In this document: in pieces, positions 55,318-63,100 of the stretch
How the letters are laid out: the number at the start of each line of letters is the position of its first letter
How positions within the stretch are numbered: the first letter of the stretch is position 1
Made by a program: the position numbers and the translations under genes
Notes under the pieces: generated by a model
The model's input: the letters and a program-made list of their open reading frames with translations, nothing else
The model's database searches: none
What the model was told of the DNA's origin: nothing
Assembly (NCBI GenBank): GCA_902786855.1
Contig: CADAEH010000002.1
Location: 186,001-250,000, forward strand
Reading direction: 5' to 3'
Length of the DNA stretch: 64,000 nt
Source of the DNA: an uncultured Eubacteriales bacterium
Lineage (GTDB): Bacteria > Bacillota > Clostridia > Peptostreptococcales > Anaerovoracaceae

Positions 55318-55513
55318 GAATAAAGATGGAAATTGCGTTTTTTGCCCGTCTGTTGCCTGTTAACAAAGTTTTTTGGCGTTCTTTGTTTCAAAAAATGACC
55401 GTGCGTCCAGTTGTGTATTTTTTAACAATCAATCATGTGAAGTTTTTAACAAGCCTTGAACACTATGCAAATCCTATGATAGGGTACGGCCGTAAGTTTG
55501 AATATTCGTATGA

Positions 55514-55676
55514 AGCGGCTGCGGAAAGACCACCGTTGTGGCACCGAAGAAGAAAGTGCCTGCCTGCATCAGGGCAGCCATGAAGCTTTCAGGTAAACAT
55601 ACACAGCGCTGACGAAACTCTGGAGAGAGCCTTATCGGCCACCGAAGAAGTAATACTTTCAGGTAAAAGTACAGGG
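55514..55676 (+). ncRNA. Tandem glycine riboswitch
   Basis: Two glycine aptamers in tandem upstream of a glycine/alanine transporter. Aptamer 1 (about 55514-55610): P1 pairs AGCGGCTG with CAGCGCT (one bulge), with GCGGAAAGACC, GGCACCGAAGAAG and CTTTCAGGTAAA conserved blocks. Aptamer 2 (about 55618-55676): P1 pairs CTCTG with CAGGG, with GGAGAGAGCC, GGCCACCGAAGAAGTAA and TTTCAGGTAAAAGTACAGGG. These are the glycine class blocks. P1 of aptamer 2 uses the same bases as the terminator stem that follows, so glycine binding should open expression (an ON switch). Confidence 0.92.
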
Positions 55677-55722
55677 AACATGATGCCTTTCTTTTTGGCA
55701 TACATGTTCCCTGTTTTGTTTT
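55671..55722 (+). terminator. Riboswitch-controlled terminator
   Basis: The stem ACAGGGAACATG / CATGTTCCCTGT (with an inner GCC/GGC) is followed by TTTGTTTT. Its 5' strand includes the P1 bases 55672-55676 of aptamer 2, so glycine-bound RNA cannot form it. Confidence 0.93.
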
Positions 55723-55822
55723 CAGGTCATGTCTGATCACGCTGATAGTGTTCTCGTCCAGGATAGAACTTCCGCCCTTCCATTCATACGAATCGTCGCT
55801 TGGTGAAGTAAGGAGAGATTTA

Positions 55823-57247
55823 ATGGAAACTATTTCAAGTATCAATTCCGCTATCAACAATTTCGTATGGGGTGTACCTGCTATGGTATGTATCCTCGGC
55901 ATCGGCCTGTACCTGAGCATCCGGACAGGGTTCATCCAGGTCCGCAAGTTCGGTCTTGCAATGAAAGAGACTTTCGGCAAGATTTTCACCAAGGGGGACA
56001 CCAAGGAAGGAGCGATTTCTCCATTCCAGGCACTCTGCACTGCTCTTGCAGCTACTGTAGGAACAGGAAACATTGCAGGAGTAGCCGGCGCTGTAGCGAT
56101 CGGCGGTCCGGGAGCTGTATTCTGGATGTGGATCTCAGCTATTCTGGGAATGTGCACCAAGTTCTCTGAAGTAACACTCGCAGTTCATTTCAGAGAGATC
56201 GATGACACAGGAACATATGTCGGCGGACCGATGTACTACATCAGAAACGGTCTTGGTAAGAACTGGAAATGGCTCGGCTATGTGTTCGCAACATTCGGTA
56301 TCTTTGCAGTATTCGGTACAGGTAACGCAACACAGGTCAATACAATCACCACTTCGATCGACACTGCCCTCATCTCCTATAATGTTATGGGTGAGAAAGG
56401 TATCGGAACACTCAATTTTATCATCGGTATCATCCTCGCTGTTCTCATCGCTTTCATCCTCATCGGAGGAGTTCAGAGGATCGGCGCGGTTACCGAGAAA
56501 CTGGTCCCGTTCATGGCAGTTTTCTATATCCTTCTCGGCCTCGGAGTAATCGTTATCAATTACAGATATATCCCTACTGCTATCGGAAGCATCTTTGAGG
56601 GAGCATTCAGCCCTGCAGGAGTCACAGGCGGCGTCGTAGGCAGTATGTTTCTCAGCCTGCAGAAAGGTATCGCAAGAGGTATCTTCTCCAATGAGGCAGG
56701 TCTTGGTACCGGTTCAATGGCTCACGCCAGTGCTGATGTAAATCATCCGGTCAGGCAAGGTTTCTTCGGGATCTTCGAAGTATTCGTAGACACCATCGTC
56801 ATCTGCACCATGACAGCTCTGATCATCCTCTGCGGACGTGCAAGCTTTGAATACGGACAGCCTGCCGGAGCTGAACTGACCATCCAGGGATTCACAAATA
56901 CTTACGGAAGCTGGGTATCCATCTTCACTGCAGTAGCAATGTGCTGCTTCGCATTCTCCACCATCCTCGGCTGGGGGCTGTACGGAACCAGATGCTCTGA
57001 GTTCCTCTTCGGCAGCAAGGCTCAGAAGCCTTTCCTGATCATCTATGCTCTTGTAGCTATTCTCGGAGCAACTATGGATCTCGGACTTATCTGGGAAGTG
57101 GCAGAGACCTTCAACGGACTTATGGCCATCCCTAACCTGATCGGAGTATTCCTTCTCTCCGGAACAGTCGTCAAGCTGGTCAAGAACTACTTCAGCGGTG
57201 ATGAGTACATTCCGTATCACGAGCAGAAGAAAATGCTTGAGAAATAA
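55823..57247 (+). CDS. Alanine/glycine:cation symporter (AGCS family)
   Basis: A 474-residue membrane transporter with about ten helices that takes up glycine or alanine with Na+ or H+. It has the AGCS signature (TALAATVGTGNIAGVAGAVAIGGPGAVFWMW, about 72-102) and the conserved MYYIRNGLGKNW and SNEAGLGTGSMAHASA (about 290). I start it at METISSINSAINNFV because AAGGAGAG lies upstream; an earlier in-frame ATG 25 codons up lies in the leader after the terminator and lacks a site. The tandem glycine riboswitch says it responds to glycine, so import or export of glycine is likely. Terminated at 57259-57305. Confidence 0.94.
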   Translation: METISSINSAINNFVWGVPAMVCILGIGLYLSIRTGFIQVRKFGLAMKETFGKIFTKGDTKEGAISPFQALCTALAATVGTGNIAGVAGAVAIGGPGAVFWMWISAILGMCTKFSEVTLAVHFREIDDTGTYVGGPMYYIRNGLGKNWKWLGYVFATFGIFAVFGTGNATQVNTITTSIDTALISYNVMGEKGIGTLNFIIGIILAVLIAFILIGGVQRIGAVTEKLVPFMAVFYILLGLGVIVINYRYIPTAIGSIFEGAFSPAGVTGGVVGSMFLSLQKGIARGIFSNEAGLGTGSMAHASADVNHPVRQGFFGIFEVFVDTIVICTMTALIILCGRASFEYGQPAGAELTIQGFTNTYGSWVSIFTAVAMCCFAFSTILGWGLYGTRCSEFLFGSKAQKPFLIIYALVAILGATMDLGLIWEVAETFNGLMAIPNLIGVFLLSGTVVKLVKNYFSGDEYIPYHEQKKMLEK

Positions 57248-57258
57248 ATATAATCAAA

Positions 57259-57305
57259 ACAAAGACTGCGTCTCCACCAATGCGATGACGCAGTCTTTTT
57301 TCTTT
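57259..57305 (+). terminator. Terminator after the symporter
   Basis: The stem AAAGACTGCGTC / GACGCAGTCTTT with a 14-base loop is followed by TTTCTTTA. Confidence 0.88.
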
Positions 57306-57331
57306 ATCTCACAATAATTACTATCTAAGCT

Positions 57332-57541
57332 CTACAAAACTCTTTCAATTATCATTTCAACGGAACCCTCTTCAAGAGAATTGAATTCGTCATAATGGAT
57401 ATGATCTCCCGGCACTGCGTCGGCAAGTGTCGCGAGCTGACCGGCAAGAGACTGCAATCCTTCTCTGTTAGCCGAAATGGTGACTGTGCCATTATCTTCA
57501 CTGACTGCTATCGAAAAGCCATCGACCCATTTTACAATCAT
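57332..57541 (-). CDS. Small conserved protein, Imm32-like pattern
   Basis: A 69-residue acidic protein. The phrases VTISANREGLQSLAGQLATLA and PGDHIHYDEFNSLEEGSVEMIIERV match a small domain often annotated as Imm32-like (immunity-type) in Firmicutes. I recognise the pattern from memory and cannot confirm it. No polymorphic toxin gene is next to it, so an immunity role is not supported by context. It stands directly before the SRAP gene (4 bases), as a likely operon partner. Confidence 0.5.
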   Translation of the reverse strand: MIVKWVDGFSIAVSEDNGTVTISANREGLQSLAGQLATLADAVPGDHIHYDEFNSLEEGSVEMIIERVL

Positions 57542-57545
57542 TCTT

Positions 57546-58205
57546 TTACCCTCTCAGATCCTGATCCGTAAAATTGTAATCGTCCCCAAAGAGAAAACTT
57601 ATCTGTCCTGAATCCTGTTCGCATACAAGTGACACCTGCGGCCTGCTAAGGAAGTCAGGCAGCCGCTCATCGTCTTCGATCCAGGGTCTTATCTCATCCC
57701 TTCTGATCATGACAGGCATACGGTCATGGACCTTCATCATTGAATCATTCGCATCAGTAGTCAGGATCGTGAATCTCGGCACACCCTGCTCGCTGCGATA
57801 GAAACCGGCAAGCAGAAGAAGTCCACCTTCCGACGATGTGAACCGATACCTTGCTTTGTACGGATCCCATTCATAAAAACCGCTCGCAGGGATCACGCAG
57901 CGCCTTCTCGCTATACTGTCTGCAAAAGTCCTCTTTTCTCTTGCGGTCTCAGCTCTCGCATTGATGATCAGTCCCTTTTTTGCAGGATTGGAAAACCCCC
58001 AGACCATCTCCGAAACAGTGATGGAGCCATCTTTCTCATCATCCCTTTGTTCTGTACTGTGTAAAATAACCGCAGCCTGGGATGGATATACATCCCGTCG
58101 GGCTGTTCCTATGCAAGGTAAATCAGGCAGCTTAACTACCCGCTCTGCCCTCATCAGCTCTCTGAGCTCTCTTTCAAAGTCCTCGTAATAATATCTGCAG
58201 CACAT
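57546..58205 (-). CDS. SOS response-associated peptidase (SRAP/YedK family)
   Basis: Enzyme of the HMCES/YedK family (219 residues) that forms a thiazolidine crosslink with abasic sites in single-stranded DNA and protects them. The catalytic Cys must follow the initiator Met: the chosen start gives MCCRYYYEDFERE with Cys2, so five upstream codons are discarded. The Glu in GFYEWD (about 105) and His in HDRMPVMIR (about 155) are present. Asn in LIINARAETA (about 75) completes the pocket. It lies in a run with the Imm32-like protein and a nucleoside phosphorylase; DNA damage induction is not visible. Confidence 0.9.
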   Translation of the reverse strand: MCCRYYYEDFERELRELMRAERVVKLPDLPCIGTARRDVYPSQAAVILHSTEQRDDEKDGSITVSEMVWGFSNPAKKGLIINARAETAREKRTFADSIARRRCVIPASGFYEWDPYKARYRFTSSEGGLLLLAGFYRSEQGVPRFTILTTDANDSMMKVHDRMPVMIRRDEIRPWIEDDERLPDFLSRPQVSLVCEQDSGQISFLFGDDYNFTDQDLRG

Positions 58206-58216
58206 GTTCCCTGTTA

Positions 58217-58981
58217 TCACATATTCCTTAACACTTCCAGGCCAAGGATCAGAGCTTTCTCATGAGATCCCATTCCGAAATTTCTCTGATCATACTCATG
58301 GACATTTGCCAGAGAGTCTCCGGTAAACAGGAACTGTCCGAACTCTGCTTTCCTTTTCCTGCAGCATGCTGCAAGAGCGGCACACTCCATTTCAACTACA
58401 TCGCACCCCTCTTCCAGCCGGTACTTTACCATGTCTTCTGTTTCTCTGAAGAACCCGTCAGTTGTCCACGTTGTGCATGTGACAACCGGAAGTCCATGAC
58501 TCTCAAATGTTTTTTTAATCGCTGAAACAGGTCCTTCATCCAGTTCTATATATCTTGAAGCAGGAAGATAATGATATGAAGTACCCTCTGATCGAAGTGC
58601 TCTGGTCGGTACCATAAATGCATTTTCAGGGATATCAGATAAAACTCCGCACGAACCGACTGCAATTACTTTTCTGCAGCCGCAGGAGATAAGCGTATCC
58701 AGTATCATTGCGGCTGCAGCCGAGCCTATCAGTGACTGGACCAGGCATATGTCTTCTTTCTCTTCATGAAGAACATAGATCTTTATGTTGTGGGAAACAG
58801 TGATAAGCTCCTCTGCCACTTCCGCATCGTTGCTCTGTGCATACGAATGCACCACATCACCCAGAAATGCAAACAGACACTTCTCCGGAAGATTTAAATT
58901 CCTGCAATCATGATCCGGAGAAATGACCTCCTTAGAACTGTTATCATATTCAAGAATCGGTGTCTCTTTTTTTAATATCAT
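58217..58981 (-). CDS. Nucleoside phosphorylase (uridine/purine phosphorylase superfamily)
   Basis: A 254-residue member of the PNP/UDP family, which cleaves nucleosides with phosphate to base and ribose-1-phosphate. Features include the phosphate loop VQSLIGSAAAAMILDTLISCGCRKVIAVGSCGVL (about 80-113), the purine/uracil pocket region YHYLPASRYIEL and the ribose-binding VVEMECAALAACCRKR (Glu near 196). FTGDSL near 217 is the usual late Asp position. It resembles short uridine phosphorylases more than PNP. The start ATG directly abuts the upstream GNAT stop codon, so the two are translated together. Confidence 0.85.
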   Translation of the reverse strand: MILKKETPILEYDNSSKEVISPDHDCRNLNLPEKCLFAFLGDVVHSYAQSNDAEVAEELITVSHNIKIYVLHEEKEDICLVQSLIGSAAAAMILDTLISCGCRKVIAVGSCGVLSDIPENAFMVPTRALRSEGTSYHYLPASRYIELDEGPVSAIKKTFESHGLPVVTCTTWTTDGFFRETEDMVKYRLEEGCDVVEMECAALAACCRKRKAEFGQFLFTGDSLANVHEYDQRNFGMGSHEKALILGLEVLRNM

Positions 58982-59701
58982 TCATGCAGTTCCTCTAAAC
59001 ATGTATATCAGTTTATCGTATGTCTTTTCGCCGACCGTGATACCGTCCTTTTCAACATCAACAAGATGCATACCTGACTTTTCAAGCACTCTCTTCGATC
59101 CGATATTTTCCGCAGCGCACCAGGCAATCACACAGGATATACCCTCATTTTCTGTCAGATATTCCAGCACTCTTGCTAAAGCTTCAGTCGCATAACCGCG
59201 CCCCTGCCATCTTTGCACTACGCTGAAACCTACCTCGATCTGATCATCTTCATAATCATAGGCTCCGATCGTCCCGATAACAACATCATCAAAATCCATC
59301 ACCCACGAATAAACATGTTCATCATCATAGCTGTCGATAAAATGTAGAACGGTTTCCTGCGCCATTTCCGGAGTCGCGTATGGATTCCATCCCGAGTATT
59401 TATGCATCTCAGGATCTGTGCCCAGATACTGATACAGCGGCTCGGCATCTTCCGGGCGGTATCTGCGCAAAGTAAGGCGTTCCGTCCACATCTCAGCCGT
59501 ACCATGTACTTCGATCTCTTCTATGGATTCGATCTGTGAATTGTATATAAGGTAGTTTTCAATGAAAATACCGTCCTCGTCTCCGCCATATTCACACATC
59601 AGAAAATCGTAATTACCATAACTTGCGAGACCTGTAAAGATCTCACCATATATATCCTTTATACGGACATACTTTTGATCATATCTTGATAGATCGTCCA
59701 T
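58982..59701 (-). CDS. GNAT acetyltransferase with an N-terminal Sm-like domain
   Basis: A 239-residue protein. Residues 1-65 form a small beta-barrel resembling an Sm/LSm fold (VRIKDIYGEIFTGLASYGNYDFLMCEYGG and NYLIYNSQIESIEEIE). Residues 70-239 are a RimJ/RimL-type GNAT: LTLRRYRPEDAEPLYQYLG, the acetyl-CoA loop VQRWQGRGYATEALARVLEYL (about 162) and NIGSKRVLEKSGMHLV. The GNAT part probably acetylates a protein N-terminus, ribosomal protein or small amine. The Sm-like part could bind RNA or a protein; its function here is inferred. It is 22 bases after the following small gene's stop side and abuts the nucleoside phosphorylase. Confidence 0.78.
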   Translation of the reverse strand: MDDLSRYDQKYVRIKDIYGEIFTGLASYGNYDFLMCEYGGDEDGIFIENYLIYNSQIESIEEIEVHGTAEMWTERLTLRRYRPEDAEPLYQYLGTDPEMHKYSGWNPYATPEMAQETVLHFIDSYDDEHVYSWVMDFDDVVIGTIGAYDYEDDQIEVGFSVVQRWQGRGYATEALARVLEYLTENEGISCVIAWCAAENIGSKRVLEKSGMHLVDVEKDGITVGEKTYDKLIYMFRGTA

Positions 59702-59723
59702 TATTTATCACCTTACGCTTTAC

Positions 59724-59987
59724 CTAACCACCCATTGGCTTTGATATCGCATCGAAAATAGCTTTGCTTAGAAGTATTTCTTTGATATCATCACTCGACG
59801 ACAATTCCAATGACTCAATATTCACGGCCAGATCTTTTAATCTTTTTTTGAGTTCACCGTCAAGTATCTCATCATAGGAAAGCCTTGGAATGGTATTGTT
59901 CAAGAGATCAATCAGCTCATCGTTTTTGGGATCAACTTTGATTTTGATATTTTTATTATCTCTTGTCACAAATTTAGCCATAGTCAT
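59724..59987 (-). CDS. Small hypothetical protein
   Basis: An 87-residue soluble protein of no recognised family. The N-terminus is a basic beta-like segment (AKFVTRDNKNIKIKVDPKNDE); the rest is helical and acidic (ELIDLLNNTIPRLSYDEILDGELKKRLKDLAVNIESL). Its ATG overlaps the stop codon of the upstream gene (ATGA), so it is translated in coupling with it. An in-frame ATG two codons downstream is an alternative start. Context gives no function. Confidence 0.55.
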   Translation of the reverse strand: MTMAKFVTRDNKNIKIKVDPKNDELIDLLNNTIPRLSYDEILDGELKKRLKDLAVNIESLELSSSDDIKEILLSKAIFDAISKPMGG

Positions 59988-60202
59988 AAAACCTCTTTTT
60001 CATAAACGTTTTGCGGATCGTGCTGCGCACAGAACTCCATATTGATTTCGCGAATTTCCTTCTTACCATCAATATAATCCTGATACATCTCTGCAAGCCC
60101 GACGGCACAGCCATCACAGGAGCCATTGATATTCCCAATGGACTCTGTGACGATCTGTTCGCGTTCTTCCCTTGTCGTATCTTTGATCAGAATTGAATTC
60201 AC
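59984..60202 (-). CDS. Small conserved hypothetical protein
   Basis: A 72-residue protein resembling a small Firmicute family that opens with a VLIKDTTREER motif and ends with MYQDYIDGKKEIREIN. I start it at the GTG giving MNSILIKDTTREE: AGAGGGG lies eight bases upstream. The longer ORF begins at a GTG abutting the TlpA stop codon and would add 25 Cys/Lys-rich residues unlike the family. Function is unknown. It lies between the TlpA-like gene and the 87-residue protein. Confidence 0.6.
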   Translation of the reverse strand: MNSILIKDTTREEREQIVTESIGNINGSCDGCAVGLAEMYQDYIDGKKEIREINMEFCAQHDPQNVYEKEVL

Positions 60203-60277
60203 AGCTGTTCCCCTCTTCTTGCAGCAGCACTGCTTTATAATACCTGAAAGTCTGAATTTTGTGCCACATGCCTCCAC

Positions 60278-61399
60278 TTATTGTATTGTTTCGAGGAGCT
60301 CATCCAGACTCTTCCTGTACTTCAGTAAGTTGGCACCAAGAACCGGATCGCCGATCAGTCTGCCCTGACTGTCAATAAAGTAAGTAGTCGGCGTTGCTCT
60401 GCATGCGAGCTGATCCTTGTATCCGTCCCATGCACGCAGATTAGTGAATGTCATTCCGTTTTCACCTACTATATCCTTCGCAGCCTGCAGCTTTTTATCG
60501 TTACCGACAGGGACATCACCTACCACCCCGACAACATTGACGCCTTTTTCTGCATAATCTTTATATAGCTCCTCAAGTCCAGGCATCTCCTCGATACAAG
60601 GACCGCAGTATGTTCCCCAGATGTTGATCATTGTGATCTTGCTCTGTGAGAAGAGTTCCTCGGATTTCACTGCGTTGCCGTCGAGATCAGTAGTCTCAAA
60701 GCTTATGACAGTTCCGTCTTCGCTGCCTCTCCAGATCTGAGGCTCATAGAATCTCATGTTTTTTAATATCTCGTCTGTCGCATCATAAAAAGCGTTAAAT
60801 TCCTCCTGATATCCCTCTGGCAGGTTGTCAGCTTTCGGAGCCATTGCGTAAAACCAGGTGTATTCGCCTTCCTGATGTAACAGCTTGAACTGATTCAAAA
60901 AAGCAATCTGCTCTTCGCTTATTTCTCCCGATTCCTGTATGATCTGTTCGGTAAAATCCTTCTTCATCGTTTCCAGATCTCTGCCGCCGCCGGCACATAT
61001 GATAGTGAAAGATCCTCCCGCAACACTCTTACCTACATCTGCATCAGTCTGATTTTTAAACTCTTCTTCTGTACAGTTCCAATATACTGGATATGCATAT
61101 GAGAGCCTGCCATTGTATTTGATCTCTCCGATATCTTTGGCTTCAATGAATCCCTTTGTGAGCTTGACATTCTCGGGCAGCTCAAAGCCGAACCCGCACT
61201 GCGGGAAATCATAAGTCTGTCCGCTGCCTATACTCTCCTGAACTATTTCAGATTCTTCGGCGGCAGCATTCGTTTGCTCTTCTGCCGGTTCACTGCTTTC
61301 CTCGCTGTCCTTGCTGCAGCTCGTGAATGCGAATACCATGCTCGTGATCAGCATGAGTGAGATACAGATCATTATTGACTTGTAGAATATCTTTTTCAT
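60278..61399 (-). CDS. Thioredoxin-like (TlpA-type) lipoprotein
   Basis: A 373-residue lipoprotein: signal peptide ending FTSC (Cys28), an acidic linker (about 29-60), a unique domain (about 60-220) with no match I know, and a TlpA-like thioredoxin domain (about 228-373) with the redox motif WGTYCGPCIEEMPGLEEL (Cys at 265 and 268), the Thr/Pro loop ATPTTYFIDSQGRLIG and DPVLGAN. It would act outside the membrane, probably reducing or repairing disulfides or delivering electrons. The gene order (TlpA then two small genes) suggests a short operon. Possible partner membrane protein (CcdA) not seen in the window. Confidence 0.85.
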   Translation of the reverse strand: MKKIFYKSIMICISLMLITSMVFAFTSCSKDSEESSEPAEEQTNAAAEESEIVQESIGSGQTYDFPQCGFGFELPENVKLTKGFIEAKDIGEIKYNGRLSYAYPVYWNCTEEEFKNQTDADVGKSVAGGSFTIICAGGGRDLETMKKDFTEQIIQESGEISEEQIAFLNQFKLLHQEGEYTWFYAMAPKADNLPEGYQEEFNAFYDATDEILKNMRFYEPQIWRGSEDGTVISFETTDLDGNAVKSEELFSQSKITMINIWGTYCGPCIEEMPGLEELYKDYAEKGVNVVGVVGDVPVGNDKKLQAAKDIVGENGMTFTNLRAWDGYKDQLACRATPTTYFIDSQGRLIGDPVLGANLLKYRKSLDELLETIQ

Positions 61400-61436
61400 T
61401 GTCTTGCCTCTCTGTTTCCTGCTTTCTTGAATTTAG

Positions 61437-61751
61437 CTATTTCTTTTTCTTTGGCGCTGGCAACTCATCGTACATTGCTTCAATGAGTTTGTGCAGAAAT
61501 GCTTTATCTTCTACATTATCCACAAGCAGCATTTCCTTTGCTCCTTCATACGGAAGTTCCCGGCACGCGCCCGGCATCAAAGCTGCTGCGGATCTCGTTG
61601 GTTTTACGAGAAACCGATCATCATAAATACCGCCAACAACCTTACCTCCATAATAGATGATGTATTCGCCCATCATCGAGCGGCAGGTAATGCCATGAAG
61701 TTCAGAAAGCTGCTCCAAAATGTAGTCAAGGTATTCTTTGCTTGATGCCAT
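61437..61751 (-). CDS. TfoX/Sxy N-terminal domain protein
   Basis: A 104-residue protein of the TfoX_N family: MASSKEYLDYILEQLSELHGITCRSMMGEYIIYYGGKVVGGIYDDRFLVKPT. In gamma-proteobacteria TfoX/Sxy controls competence, but the single N-terminal domain found in Firmicutes has no known role. The C-terminal tail ends in lysines (PAPKKKK). It lies 3 bases after the GyrI-like gene and they are probably one transcript. Confidence 0.82.
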   Translation of the reverse strand: MASSKEYLDYILEQLSELHGITCRSMMGEYIIYYGGKVVGGIYDDRFLVKPTRSAAALMPGACRELPYEGAKEMLLVDNVEDKAFLHKLIEAMYDELPAPKKKK

Positions 61752-61754
61752 ATA

Positions 61755-62387
61755 TCACACCTCCTTAACAGGGTGCCTGATCACCGTTTTCAACTTCTCA
61801 GGTACTACCTTTCGGGCATCGCTCAGATATATCTCATGATGAAGCCTCCTATCATTGATGTCCAGGGCATATCCCCGGTCTTCCATATATTTGTGCATTT
61901 TTGCGACAGTTGCAGGCTCATCGTCATATGGGCCTACATGCAGGCACTGCACGCACACACCCTCTTCATATGTGATAAACTCCACTTTCGAGAAGTCAGC
62001 TTTCTTTTTCTCAGTCGCCTCTGCGACAGCCCAGTCAAAGTCAGCTCTGGTCACGAAATCCGGCAGTCTTATAACAGATATCCAGTTAAATGTCTCCTTA
62101 TGAGAATAGTCTACTCCTGCAACACCATCCTGCCACCAGAATCCTTCAAGCGGAGGGACTACATAATCGAAGTATCCTTCGATCCGGTGGTCTCCCTTCT
62201 TGCTCATCTTGATAGTGAATGCTATGGCATACAGCATGCCGATAGCCTTCTTGTATTCGCCATCCTCCATGTTCGGGTCACCTTTGCCCCTTACAGCAAT
62301 GTAATTCATGGCCGGGACATCAACTAAAGAAGGCTTGCTCTTCGGCATATAGAATTCTTTGTATTCCTTTTTGAAGTCAAAGGCCAT
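61755..62387 (-). CDS. GyrI-like small-molecule-binding domain protein
   Basis: A 210-residue protein of the GyrI-like/SOUL-BacR superfamily. It begins MAFDFKKEYKEFYMPKSKPSLVDVPAMNYIAVRGKGDPNMEDGEYKKAIGMLY and has the typical duplicated beta-alpha repeats (FVTRADFDWAVAEATEKKKADFSKVEFITYEEGVCVQCLHVGPYDDEPATVAKMHKYM). Such domains bind drugs or small hydrophobic ligands, often fused to MerR/AraC regulators; here it stands alone, with no DNA-binding part. TGCAGCACGT-type context is absent. It may bind or hydrolyse small compounds. Confidence 0.85.
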   Translation of the reverse strand: MAFDFKKEYKEFYMPKSKPSLVDVPAMNYIAVRGKGDPNMEDGEYKKAIGMLYAIAFTIKMSKKGDHRIEGYFDYVVPPLEGFWWQDGVAGVDYSHKETFNWISVIRLPDFVTRADFDWAVAEATEKKKADFSKVEFITYEEGVCVQCLHVGPYDDEPATVAKMHKYMEDRGYALDINDRRLHHEIYLSDARKVVPEKLKTVIRHPVKEV

Positions 62388-62509
62388 AACTGGTTTTCTC
62401 CTTATTTCTTAGTCAGTTGTTGTAGATGAATGCAACTTGTTCCATGTAATCATATCATACCTTCCTCTATTGCGAATACGGAAAGCCGGGCTAATCAAAT
62501 CTTCAGGTA

Positions 62510-62518
62510 TGGTATAAT
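62510..62518 (+). promoter_or_regulatory. Extended -10 promoter element before the GNAT gene
   Basis: TGGTATAAT: a consensus extended -10 (TATAAT at 62513-62518). The -35 is poor. The distance to the ATG at 62562 is 43 bases. Confidence 0.55.
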
Positions 62519-62561
62519 CAAAAAAATCGGCAGTAGTATGCAGTAGTATAAAGGGGGAAAA

Positions 62562-63032
62562 ATGGATATTCAATTCAGACTCGGAACGGTAGATGACGCC
62601 GGTATGATAGTCGGACTCATCAATGAGCTTGCGGAATATGAGAAGCTGCCGGATAAGATAACAACAACGGAGGAAGACATCCACACGGCAATAGCTAACA
62701 GGGATATAGAGACTATGTTCGCAAGTCGGGACGGAAAAGACGTGGGATTCGCGATGTTCCTTGATAACTACGCATCCATATTCGGCGCCAAAGGCATGTT
62801 CATTGAAAACCTTTATGTCAGGCCTGAATACAGGGGGAATGGTATAGGCGAAGCCATGATGAGGGAGCTCTGCCGCATAGCGGTAAGCCGCGGATACAAG
62901 AAAGTAGAATGGCACTGCCTCGAATGGAACGAACCGGCAAACAACCTGTACCTCAAACTGAATGCAACCCAGAAGAGAGACTGGATATTCTACCGTCTGT
63001 TCGGAGAAACTCTTGAAGAACTCGGCAAATAA
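62562..63032 (+). CDS. GNAT-family N-acetyltransferase
   Basis: A 156-residue acetyltransferase. The acetyl-CoA loop is RPEYRGNGIGEAMMRELCRIAVSRGY (about 87), preceded by FIENLYV and followed by VEWHCLEWNEPANNLYLKLNATQK. This order matches the diamine/spermidine acetyltransferase branch (SSAT-like). It opens MDIQFRLGTVDDAGMIVGLINELAEYEKLPDKITT, also typical of that group. AAAGGGGG lies upstream of the ATG. It is convergent with the AraC regulator. Confidence 0.88.
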   Translation: MDIQFRLGTVDDAGMIVGLINELAEYEKLPDKITTTEEDIHTAIANRDIETMFASRDGKDVGFAMFLDNYASIFGAKGMFIENLYVRPEYRGNGIGEAMMRELCRIAVSRGYKKVEWHCLEWNEPANNLYLKLNATQKRDWIFYRLFGETLEELGK

Positions 63033-63100
63033 TCTGTCTGATTCTGTACCACACTTTAATCATCTGACTATCCTTAATCGTATCGTCCGGAAGCAGCAAC

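Noticed and set aside
55474-56160. Minus-strand ORF of 228 codons over the riboswitch and symporter start
   Set aside because: It is antisense to a structured glycine riboswitch and a conserved gene; composition reflects those features.
57332-57541. Toxin-immunity island
   Set aside because: The small Imm32-like protein has no toxin, secretion or polymorphic repeat nearby.
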